Source: an uncultured Collinsella sp.
GTDB lineage: Bacteria > Actinomycetota > Coriobacteriia > Coriobacteriales > Coriobacteriaceae
NCBI GenBank assembly: GCA_900541725.1
Contig: UQLB01000002.1
Coordinates: 62,001-126,000, forward strand
Reading direction: 5' to 3'
Length of the DNA stretch: 64,000 nt
The position numbers and the translations under genes were made by a program. Under the pieces are notes generated by a model, which was not told the origin of the DNA, ran no database searches, and was given only the letters and a program-made list of their open reading frames with translations. Below, piece after piece: positions 1-7,028 of the stretch (position 1 is its first letter; each line of letters starts with the position of its first letter).

Positions 1-582
1 CAGGTTCGCAACGAGCTCGAGAACTTTATGTTCGCCAACGGCGCTGACAGCCTTGCTTTCGGCTCCATCGTGGCGAGCGGTCCCAACACCGCCAACCCGC
101 ATGCCGTGCCGAGCGACCGCGTGATCGAGAAGGGCGACTTTGTCCTCATGGACTACGGCGCGGGCTACTGCGATTACCGCTCCGACATGACACGCACTGT
201 TGTGATGGGCGAGCCCACGCAGGAGCAATTCGACCTGTATGCACTCGTGCGCCGCACGCACGAGGAGTGCGTCGCCGCCATCCATCCGGGCGTTGAGGGT
301 AACGACATCTTCAAGCTTTCCAAGAAGATCATCGGCGATGCCGGCTATGGTGATTACTACAACCATGGTCTGGGCCACGGCGTGGGCATCGACATCCACG
401 AGCTGCCCAACTTCAACCGCAGCAAGAACACCATCGAGATCGGCTCGGTTGTCACCATGGAGCCCGGCGTCTACCTGCCCGGCGTGGGCGGCGTGCGCCT
501 TGAGGACTACGGCGTGGTCACCGAGAACGGCTACGAGCCCTTCACCAAGACCCCGCACGACCTGCACGTCATCGATTGCTAG
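1..582 (+). CDS. pepP: Xaa-Pro aminopeptidase, M24 family (5' end missing)
   Basis: This is the C-terminal part of a metallo-aminopeptidase that removes an N-terminal residue preceding proline. The frame is open from the first base, so the gene starts outside the window; 193 codons are visible. All five metal ligands of the M24 'pita-bread' fold can be seen: Asp51 (MDYGAG), Asp63 (DMTR), His126 (GLGHGVG), Glu154 (MEPG) and Glu168 (RLEDYG), numbered from the window start. The enzyme is cytoplasmic. A strong terminator follows at 605-648, so it is transcribed separately from efp. Proline dipeptidase (PepQ) is the main alternative within the family, because the missing N-terminal domain would decide. 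Confidence 0.9.
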   Translation, partial: QVRNELENFMFANGADSLAFGSIVASGPNTANPHAVPSDRVIEKGDFVLMDYGAGYCDYRSDMTRTVVMGEPTQEQFDLYALVRRTHEECVAAIHPGVEGNDIFKLSKKIIGDAGYGDYYNHGLGHGVGIDIHELPNFNRSKNTIEIGSVVTMEPGVYLPGVGGVRLEDYGVVTENGYEPFTKTPHDLHVIDC

Positions 583-604
583 CCCATTTCGATAGATTTT
601 TGGG

Positions 605-648
605 GCGGGGCGTCCGGATCGATTCGGACGCCCCGCGTTCTCTTTTTA
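605..648 (+). terminator. Rho-independent terminator after pepP
   Basis: A 12-bp GC-rich stem (GCGGGGCGTCCG at 605-616 with its exact complement at 625-636) and an 8-nt loop are followed by a T-rich run ending in TTTTT. It separates pepP from efp. Confidence 0.9.
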
Positions 649-678
649 TGCGCTCGCTGCAGGCGCCGTCAGCAAGTG

Positions 679-684
679 TATAAT
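679..684 (+). promoter_or_regulatory. Probable -10 box for efp
   Basis: A perfect TATAAT lies between the pepP terminator and efp, about 58 bases before the efp start codon. No good -35 box is seen at the expected distance, so only the -10 is called. Confidence 0.5.
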
Positions 685-741
685 TTCGGTCGTATGTAAT
701 TTGGACGCTTATGCGTTCTGCCCATAACAAGAAAGGTCGCT

Positions 742-1305
742 ATGCCTACCATTTCTACCGCCGACTTCAAGAACGGCCTCGGTCTCCGCATCAAGGACAA
801 GGTCTACACCATCGTCGAGTTCCAGCATGTCAAGCCGGGCAAGGGCGGCGCGTTTGTGCGCTACAAGACCCGCGACATCAAGAGCGGCCGTGTCGTCGAG
901 AACACCTGCAACGCCGGCACCAAGTTCGAGAGCGTCATGCTCACCACCCGTGAGTTCCAGTACCTCTACAACGATGGCGCCGACTACATCTTCATGGACA
1001 ACGAGACCTATGAGCAGGTTCCCGTTCCCGAGGACATGGTGGGCGAGAACTCCAAGTGGCTGCGCGAGAACGACATTTGCCAGCTGCTCTTCGCCGACGA
1101 TGAGCTCATGGGCGTGACCCCGCCGATGTTCATCGAGACCACCATTGTCCAAACCGACCCGGGCTTTAAGGGCGACACCGTCCAGGGTTCCACCAAGCCG
1201 GCCACGATCGACACCGGCGCTGTCATCCAGGTCCCCATGTACCTCAACGAGGGCGAGGTCATCAAGGTTGACACCCGCGACGGCAAGTTCGTCTCCCGCG
1301 TCTAG
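742..1305 (+). CDS. efp: Elongation factor P
   Basis: EF-P binds ribosomes stalled at consecutive prolines and stimulates peptide bond formation. The 187-residue length is typical for the family, with the KOW-like N-terminal domain followed by two OB domains. The tip loop that reaches the peptidyl-transferase centre reads KPGKGGA at residues 31-37, and Lys34 is at the position modified in many bacteria. The ATG at 742 follows an AAGAAAGG ribosome site. It heads a run with the Gls24-family gene and nusB, a common arrangement in Gram-positive genomes. How or whether Lys34 is modified cannot be told from this window, since no modification enzyme is present. Confidence 0.97.
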   Translation: MPTISTADFKNGLGLRIKDKVYTIVEFQHVKPGKGGAFVRYKTRDIKSGRVVENTCNAGTKFESVMLTTREFQYLYNDGADYIFMDNETYEQVPVPEDMVGENSKWLRENDICQLLFADDELMGVTPPMFIETTIVQTDPGFKGDTVQGSTKPATIDTGAVIQVPMYLNEGEVIKVDTRDGKFVSRV

Positions 1306-1329
1306 CAACCAACTTCTCTAGGAGGACTC

Positions 1330-1692
1330 ATGCCCCAGGAAATCAAGATTGACGGCATCGGCATTTCGCCCGATGTTCTGACCGCCATCGTCTCGCGCGC
1401 CGTGTCCGATGTCGAGGGCATCGCCTCCGTTGGCGTCAAGGACCTTGCCACTAATCTTGTCTCCATGATGCTCTCGTCCAAGGCCCCGGCTTCCGAGCCG
1501 GCGGTCGAGACCGAGGTCGTTGGCGACAAGCTCGCACTCACCGTGCGTGTCGTGGTGTTCTTTGGCTATCCGTTCAAGAAACTCGCCGAGGCCGTTCGCG
1601 CCGCCGTGGTCGCCGCCATCGATGCTCAGGTGGGCGTCGAGGTCGAGCGCGTCGACGTTTGCATTGACGGCCTCGTTTTCCCCAAGGAGTAA
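1330..1692 (+). CDS. Asp23/Gls24 family envelope stress response protein
   Basis: A 120-residue cytosolic protein of the Asp23/Gls24 (DUF322, YloU-like) family. The family pattern is seen in the start IKIDGIGISPDVLTAIVSRA, the following 'VEGIASVG' and the later segment with VEVERVDVCIDGLVF. Members in other Gram-positives associate with the cell envelope and respond to stress; the exact biochemical role is not settled. An AGGAGG-type site (TCTAGGAGGA) precedes the ATG at 1330. The gene sits 24 bases after efp and 3 bases before nusB, so the three are probably one transcript. Confidence 0.9.
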   Translation: MPQEIKIDGIGISPDVLTAIVSRAVSDVEGIASVGVKDLATNLVSMMLSSKAPASEPAVETEVVGDKLALTVRVVVFFGYPFKKLAEAVRAAVVAAIDAQVGVEVERVDVCIDGLVFPKE

Positions 1693-1695
1693 CCT

Positions 1696-2283
1696 TTGAG
1701 CCTTAAGGTTTATCGCGGGCGCACGCTTGCCCGCAGTCAGGCGCTGCAGCTGCTGTTTCAGGCCGAGGCCACGGACAGCCCGCTCGAGCGCGTCCTCGAG
1801 GGCGATTTCCTGATCTCGAAGGGCCCCCTCGACCCCTATGCGCTCGAGCTTTGCCGTGGTGCCTACGAGCATATCGATCGCATCGACTGTGCCCTGCGCG
1901 CCGTCGCCAAGAACTGGGATCTTATGCGCATGCCCGGCGCCGACCGCAACCTGCTGCGTATCGCCGTCTACGAGATGCGCTTCCTCACCGACGAGGAGGT
2001 CTCGGACGCCATCGTGATCAACGAGGCCGTCGAGCTTGCCAAGGCCTATGGCACCGATCAGTCCGCGTCGTTTGTCAACGGCGTGCTGGGCAAGATCGCT
2101 CGTAGCGAGGAGCTGCCGGGTGAGGATCTGTACCAGGAGCTGCTGGCCGAAGATCGCGCTCGCGAGGAGGCGCAGGCTGCCGAGGCGGCCGCCAAGGTCG
2201 CTGCCGCTCAGGCTGCCGCCGGTGTACTTGCCGAGGATGCGGACGCTGCTGAGGCCGTCGAGGCCGACTCCGTCGAGGAGTAG
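1696..2283 (+). CDS. nusB: Transcription antitermination factor NusB
   Basis: NusB binds boxA RNA with NusE (S10) and promotes antitermination, mainly on rRNA operons. The all-helical NusB core runs over roughly residues 1-140; RSQALQLLFQ near the start and 'DAIVINEAVELAKAYG...FVNGVLGKI' near its end are diagnostic. A tail of about 55 Ala/Glu-rich residues follows, longer than in most NusB proteins and probably disordered. Translation starts at TTG (1696), chosen because AAGGAG ends six bases upstream, inside the preceding gene's last codons. Coupled to xseB by a two-base gap. Confidence 0.95.
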   Translation: MSLKVYRGRTLARSQALQLLFQAEATDSPLERVLEGDFLISKGPLDPYALELCRGAYEHIDRIDCALRAVAKNWDLMRMPGADRNLLRIAVYEMRFLTDEEVSDAIVINEAVELAKAYGTDQSASFVNGVLGKIARSEELPGEDLYQELLAEDRAREEAQAAEAAAKVAAAQAAAGVLAEDADAAEAVEADSVEE

Positions 2284-2285
2284 CC

Positions 2286-2516
2286 ATGCCAGAGGGTTCT
2301 GTCCGCAACTTCGATGAGATCTCGGATCGCCTGGACCAGATCATCGCTACCGTTCGCTCCAAGGATACCTCCTTGGAGCGTTCGCTCGATTTGTTTGACG
2401 AAGCGATTGAGCTGGGCTCCCGCGCGGTCGATATGGTCGACAAGTTTGAGTTGACGCCGCGTGAGGCCGACAAGCTCGAGCAGGAATACGATGAGGATGC
2501 GGCAAACGAATCCTAG
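2286..2516 (+). CDS. xseB: Exodeoxyribonuclease VII small subunit
   Basis: A 76-residue coiled-coil protein with the XseB core FDEISDRLDQII, then 'LERSLDLFDEAIELG'. XseB subunits wrap the XseA catalytic subunit, which degrades single-stranded DNA in both directions. The normal partner gene xseA is not beside it here: nusB is directly upstream and tlyA downstream. xseA must therefore lie elsewhere if the enzyme works. The ATG at 2286 is two bases after the nusB stop. Confidence 0.9.
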   Translation: MPEGSVRNFDEISDRLDQIIATVRSKDTSLERSLDLFDEAIELGSRAVDMVDKFELTPREADKLEQEYDEDAANES

Positions 2517-2551
2517 GATAGCTAGGCCGCATCTCCGGATACGAATGGTTG

Positions 2552-3364
2552 ATGGCATTCATGAAACGCGTGCGTCTTGATGACGAACTGATTTCACAGG
2601 GCATCTGCGCCGATCGCGCGGATGCCCTTCGCACTCTTATGGCCGGCTTGGTCTCGAGTGGCGGTGAGCGCTTGACTTCGCCGGGCCTTAAGGTGACCCC
2701 GGGCCTGCCGCTGCACGTGAAGGGGCGCATTCCCTATGTTGGCCGCGGCGGTCTTAAGCTCGAAGGCGCGCTTGATGCGTTTGGCATCAATCCGACGGGC
2801 CTTGCCTGTCTGGATGTGGGCTGCTCTACCGGCGGCTTTACCGATTGTCTGCTCAAGCGCGGAGCTGCGACCGTTGTCTCGGTGGACGTGGGTCGCGCCC
2901 AGTTCGATTGGTCGTTGCGCCAGGACGATCGCGTGACGCTGCATGAGCGCACAAACGTGACGCAGCTGCCTGAGCTTGGCTATGCCGGCGCTCTCGACCT
3001 GGCTGTGTGCGATGTCTCGTTTACCAGCATCGCGAACATTATCGATGCGGTGCTGGCGTGCCTGGCGCCTACGGGTGCATTCTGCACGCTCGTAAAGCCG
3101 CAGTTTGAGGCTCCGGCGGCGCTGGTGGGCGAGGGCGGTATTGTGACCGATCCCGCCGTGCGCCGCGATACACTTGTTGCGGCAGTTGAACTCTTTGCTG
3201 CCAAGGGGCTGTTCCCGGTCGATGTGTGCGTGTCGCCCATTCATGGTGCCAAGGGCAACGTTGAGTTTTTCCTGTACGGCACGAGGTTTGTCCCCGGCGA
3301 ACGCACCGACGATGAGCTGCAATCCCAGGTATCGGTTTTGAGCGAGAAATCTGCAACGCTATGA
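2552..3364 (+). CDS. tlyA: TlyA family rRNA 2'-O-methyltransferase (hemolysin A-like)
   Basis: The protein has an N-terminal S4 RNA-binding domain (about residues 4-65) and a C-terminal FtsJ-like Rossmann methyltransferase domain. The SAM-binding loop LDVGCSTGGFTDCLL is clear. TlyA proteins methylate cytidine 2'-OH groups in 16S and/or 23S rRNA, and loss causes capreomycin resistance in mycobacteria. The start is uncertain: TTG 2549, ATG 2552 and ATG 2561 are in frame and none has a strong ribosome site. The stop overlaps the nadK start by four bases (ATGA), so the two are translationally coupled. Confidence 0.92.
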   Translation: MAFMKRVRLDDELISQGICADRADALRTLMAGLVSSGGERLTSPGLKVTPGLPLHVKGRIPYVGRGGLKLEGALDAFGINPTGLACLDVGCSTGGFTDCLLKRGAATVVSVDVGRAQFDWSLRQDDRVTLHERTNVTQLPELGYAGALDLAVCDVSFTSIANIIDAVLACLAPTGAFCTLVKPQFEAPAALVGEGGIVTDPAVRRDTLVAAVELFAAKGLFPVDVCVSPIHGAKGNVEFFLYGTRFVPGERTDDELQSQVSVLSEKSATL

Positions 3365-4221
3365 AGGTCTTTCTGGTTCCCAATTACTACAAACAAGAGG
3401 CGGTCGAGAGCGGCCTGATGCTTGAGCTTTGGCTGACGCGCCAGGGCTATGAGGTCGCATGGGCTGCCGACCAGCGATCGAAGATTCAGAGCACGCCTGA
3501 TATTGACGGCTCCGATCTGGTCATTACGCTCGGCGGCGACGGTACGTTGCTGCGCGCTGCCCGCATCCTCAACCATCGCGAGATTCCTATCCTCGGTCTT
3601 TCCTATGGTCACCTGGGCTTTTTAACTGCTGCGAGCCCCGAGGAGCGCGACATTCTGCAGGTCGTGAGCGACGCCCTGTCCGGTGAGCTGCACGTGAGCC
3701 GTCGCGCCACCATCGCCGCGGATATCGTATCCGTGCGCGAAGACGGTACGAAGGATGTCGTGCGCACCTTCGCCCTCAACGACATGGCGCTTACCCGCGG
3801 TCCGCTGTCCGATATGGTCGAGTTCGACATCACGGTGTCGGGCCACCATATCGACCGACTGCGTGGCGACGGCGTGGTCGTGTCCACGGCGACTGGTTCT
3901 ACGGGGTACGCGCTCAGTGCCGGTGGCCCCATCGTGAGCCCCGACTATACGGGTATGGTCTGCGTACCTATTGCGCCGCACACCATTCAGGCCCGTGCCT
4001 TCTTGACTTCGCCGAGTGATGTCGTCGAAATCTTTATGTCCGATGATCGCCCGAGCGTTCCGGCGATCGCTATCGATGGACAGTTTATTACCTGCGACGG
4101 CACGGTCGAGAGCGTGGCCGTGCGCCGAGGCCCCGGCGATGTGCTGCTGCTCGACTACGGCCCTGAGAGTTTTTACAACTCGGTGAGCCGCGTATTCTAC
4201 GGAGTGCGTCATGATCGATGA
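3361..4221 (+). CDS. nadK: NAD kinase
   Basis: Phosphorylates NAD to NADP in the cytoplasm. The 286-residue protein has the family nucleotide motif GGDGTLLRAA (Gly58-Asp60 region), the NDMALTRG segment and the conserved TATGSTGYALSAGG loop. It overlaps tlyA by four bases and recN by eleven. The tlyA-nadK-recN order is widespread in Gram-positive bacteria, which supports all three calls. Confidence 0.97.
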   Translation: MKVFLVPNYYKQEAVESGLMLELWLTRQGYEVAWAADQRSKIQSTPDIDGSDLVITLGGDGTLLRAARILNHREIPILGLSYGHLGFLTAASPEERDILQVVSDALSGELHVSRRATIAADIVSVREDGTKDVVRTFALNDMALTRGPLSDMVEFDITVSGHHIDRLRGDGVVVSTATGSTGYALSAGGPIVSPDYTGMVCVPIAPHTIQARAFLTSPSDVVEIFMSDDRPSVPAIAIDGQFITCDGTVESVAVRRGPGDVLLLDYGPESFYNSVSRVFYGVRHDR

Positions 4222-5839
4222 GCTGCAGGTTTCCAACATTGCACTCATTCGCGAGGCGACGTTGGTTCCGAGCGCGGGCCTAACGGTTCTGACTGGAGAA
4301 ACCGGCGCCGGTAAGACCGCGCTGCTCTCGGCCCTCAAGCTTATTTTGGGCGAGCGTGCGGATTCTTCGACGGTGCGCGAGGGCGAGGCGCTTGCTAGCG
4401 TTGAGGCGCGGCTGTTCGACGGTCCACACGACACGGAGGGTTTCACGGTCCAGCGTAGTCTTTCTGCCGAGGGCCGCAGCCGCGTGAAGATTGACGGCCG
4501 CATCGCCAGCGTGCGCGAGCTTTCGGAGCGCGTTGGCGTGATGATGGATCTGTGCGGCCAGCACGAGCACCAGCGCTTGCTCGATCCGGCGCATCACGTT
4601 GCGATGGTCGATGCGTGGGCGGGACGTTCTGCGCTCGAGGCGCTCGAGCACTACCGTGCTTGCTTTAAAGCCTCGCGCACGGCTGCCAAGGAGGTTCGTC
4701 GCGTCGAGGAGGCCTCGCGTGCGCAGGGGAGTCGTGTCGAGGAGGCGCGCTTCGCCCTGGAGCGCATTGCCGAGGTCGACCCCAGGCCGGGCGAGTATGA
4801 GGAACTCGAGGAACTGCTGCCGCGCTCCGAACATGCCGAGGTACTGGTTGCCACTGCTAGCGATGCCCATGCATCGCTTGTCGCCGAAGGGGGAGCGCTC
4901 GATGCCGTGAACAACGCCGTGGCAGAGCTTTCCCGTATGGCTACCGTCGATCGCAAACTGGGCGACATTGCCGATGCGCTTTCGGATGCCTGTATCTCCC
5001 TTGAGGATTGCGCGAACGAGCTTCGTGCCTATCGCGATGGGGTCGCCTTCGACCCGCGCGAGCTCGCCCGCATGCGTGAGCGGTATTCCGACCTCAAGGG
5101 GCTGTTGCGTCAGTGGGGCCCCACCATGGACGATGTTTTTGCCATGCGCGATCGCTCGCAAGAGCTGCTGTCCCTGGTCGATGATGGCGATGAACAGATC
5201 AAAAAGGCGCGTGAGGCACTCGGGAGCGCCGAGCGCGAGTTGTTTGCCGCTGCCAAGGCACTTAAGCGCGCTCGCAATACGGCGGCCCCGCGCTTCTGCC
5301 ACGAGGTTGGCCGCCAGATGGCGCGCTTGGAGATGGGTAGTGCCGAGCTCGTCTGGGAGTCGCGCGATCTTCCCCGTGCTGAGTGGACGCCCGTTGGTCC
5401 TTCGAGCTACGAGCTGCTATACCGCAGCGGTGCCGGTTTGACGCCGCGCCCCCTGCGTCGAATTGCGTCGGGCGGCGAGCTCAGCCGCGTCATGCTGGCA
5501 AGCAAGGTTGTCCTCGGTAACGCGGACGGTGTCGATACGCTGGTGTTTGACGAGGTCGATGCTGGTGTCGGTGGCTCCACGGCGCGTGCGCTCGCGGGCG
5601 TGCTGGCAAATCTCGCCGCTACGCATCAGGTGATTGTCGTAACCCACTTGGCGCAGGTCGCCGTCATGGCTGACAAGCATTATGTTGTCAGCAAGGAACC
5701 GGGCGATGTTCCCCAGACGCATTTGGACGAGGTAACCGGCGAAGCGCGTACCGCCGAGATCGCCCGCATGTTGAGCGGGGATCAATCGGAGGCAAGCTTG
5801 GCCCACGCAAAGCAGATGCTCAAAGAAGCTCGAGGTTAG
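4211..5839 (+). CDS. recN: DNA repair protein RecN
   Basis: An SMC-like ATPase for double-strand break repair, 542 residues, the usual size. The Walker A motif GETGAGKT is at residues 29-36. A long central coiled-coil region rich in Glu, Arg and Ala follows. The C-terminal half has the ABC signature IASGGELSRVML and the Walker B segment TLVFDEVDAGVGG. The start at 4211 overlaps nadK. It ends the housekeeping run; a palindrome at 5860-5888 separates it from the convergent regulator gene. Confidence 0.96.
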   Translation: MIDELQVSNIALIREATLVPSAGLTVLTGETGAGKTALLSALKLILGERADSSTVREGEALASVEARLFDGPHDTEGFTVQRSLSAEGRSRVKIDGRIASVRELSERVGVMMDLCGQHEHQRLLDPAHHVAMVDAWAGRSALEALEHYRACFKASRTAAKEVRRVEEASRAQGSRVEEARFALERIAEVDPRPGEYEELEELLPRSEHAEVLVATASDAHASLVAEGGALDAVNNAVAELSRMATVDRKLGDIADALSDACISLEDCANELRAYRDGVAFDPRELARMRERYSDLKGLLRQWGPTMDDVFAMRDRSQELLSLVDDGDEQIKKAREALGSAERELFAAAKALKRARNTAAPRFCHEVGRQMARLEMGSAELVWESRDLPRAEWTPVGPSSYELLYRSGAGLTPRPLRRIASGGELSRVMLASKVVLGNADGVDTLVFDEVDAGVGGSTARALAGVLANLAATHQVIVVTHLAQVAVMADKHYVVSKEPGDVPQTHLDEVTGEARTAEIARMLSGDQSEASLAHAKQMLKEARG

Positions 5840-5859
5840 GTCGTATCAGCGGTGTTGAT

Positions 5860-5888
5860 GGGACAAAATAGACTGAAATTTTTGTCCC
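5860..5888. terminator. GGGACAAAA palindrome between convergent genes
   Basis: Nine-base arms GGGACAAAA and TTTTGTCCC are separated by 11 bases. The palindrome lies between recN (+) and the RpiR regulator gene (-) and is the only obvious terminator candidate for either. T-runs after the stem are short, so function is uncertain. It resembles the GGTGGGACA palindrome at 45406-45425. Confidence 0.5.
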
Positions 5889-5898
5889 ACTACGCGTT

Positions 5899-6756
5899 TT
5901 ACTCAACGACCTTGTCCGGCTGGATGAGCTCCTCGTAGTAGCTGATATGCTCACGCGCGTCTTCGATCTCGGGCAACAGGAAGTTGTAGATGACTTCGAT
6001 GATCATCGTGGCGCTGATCTTAGAGAACGCAAAGTCGCCCGTTGTCAGCAGCGCTTCGTGGTTGACGGTGTTAAAAGTGTAGTCTGCCAGGCGCGCGAGC
6101 GGGGATTTACTGTCGCTGCTGATGACGACTACGGTTGCGCCGCAGTTGCGAGCCGCTTTTGCCATGCGATTCAGTCGGCGCGATTTGCCGGAGTTTGAGA
6201 TTAGCACGATGACGTCACCCGGGCGCAACGTGAGCGCAAAGCCGATTGATGTCTCGCTAATGGTGCTCGCCATGCAGCGTAGGCCCAGCTGCGAAAACTT
6301 AAACGTCGCATCGAGCGCGACCGCGTTCGTATTGCCCACAGCCGCAAATTCAATAACCCCTGCATGCTTAAGGGCATGCACAACAGCCGCCAGCGTATCG
6401 TGGTCGATACCGTCGATGGTCGCATTAAGCTCGCTCACCTTGGCAGCCAGGATGTTCTTGAGGCTCTGCTCCATATTGTCGAGCGAGACCTCGTCGGTCA
6501 GGCCCTCGTTGCGCTGGCTTTCCAAATCCCGCGCCAACGAAAACTGAAAGCTGCGGAAGCTGCCAAAGCCCAGCTTGCGGCAGAAACGCGAAACGGTCGC
6601 CTCGGACGTGGCGGCAGCGCGCGAGAGCTGAGCGGCCGTGAGGCGTGGCGCTTCGGACTGGTGCTCCAATATATAGTCGACAATGCGCTGCTCGGACTCG
6701 CTGTATCCCTGATGGGTACTAATGAGGGAAAGTGCGCTCTTGCTACTATCGGTCAT
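5899..6756 (-). CDS. MurR/RpiR family transcriptional regulator
   Basis: A sugar-phosphate-responsive DNA-binding protein of 285 residues. The N-terminal HTH_6 domain includes the helix-turn-helix TAAQLSRAAATSEATVSRFC. The C-terminal half is a SIS phosphosugar-binding domain (FAAVGNTNAVALDATFKFS, VIVLISNSGKS). The ATG at 6756 is chosen because AGGAG stands six bases upstream; a longer open frame extends to 6804 without a ribosome site. It is divergent from the fructose-type PTS permease gene, with a TGAAA-N5-TTTCA palindrome between them, so it probably controls that gene and itself. The effector (for example fructose 1-phosphate) is inferred from context only. Confidence 0.93.
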   Translation of the reverse strand: MTDSSKSALSLISTHQGYSESEQRIVDYILEHQSEAPRLTAAQLSRAAATSEATVSRFCRKLGFGSFRSFQFSLARDLESQRNEGLTDEVSLDNMEQSLKNILAAKVSELNATIDGIDHDTLAAVVHALKHAGVIEFAAVGNTNAVALDATFKFSQLGLRCMASTISETSIGFALTLRPGDVIVLISNSGKSRRLNRMAKAARNCGATVVVISSDSKSPLARLADYTFNTVNHEALLTTGDFAFSKISATMIIEVIYNFLLPEIEDAREHISYYEELIQPDKVVE

Positions 6757-6886
6757 GGATGGCTCCTGGTTGGCATGAAACTCTAACTTGATTTGCAATG
6801 CCATAGTATACGGGCATTTTCAATTACAAGATACACCTTGCCGTTTCAAGTGTTGATGGTAAACTTTCACTTACCGTTTACGGTTA

Positions 6887-6901
6887 TGAAAGAACCTTTC
6901 A
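6887..6901. promoter_or_regulatory. Candidate RpiR operator (TGAAA-N5-TTTCA)
   Basis: A perfect inverted repeat, TGAAAGAACCTTTCA, lies in the divergent region between the RpiR regulator gene and the PTS permease gene. RpiR-family operators are commonly TGAAA/TTTCA-type palindromes. A second, looser symmetrical stretch (GTAAAC...GTTTAC) is just upstream at about 6860-6880. Binding is inferred. Confidence 0.5.
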
Positions 6902-7028
6902 CCGGAGATTTGCACCTTGGCTCTTCTCACGCGGACGGTAGGTTGGTATCTTTCAGTTGTGGAAAAACGCGCATCGAAGCGCGTGTAGGGGAGCGCCCGC
7001 GGGCGCTGTACTCAAGAAGGAGGGACAC

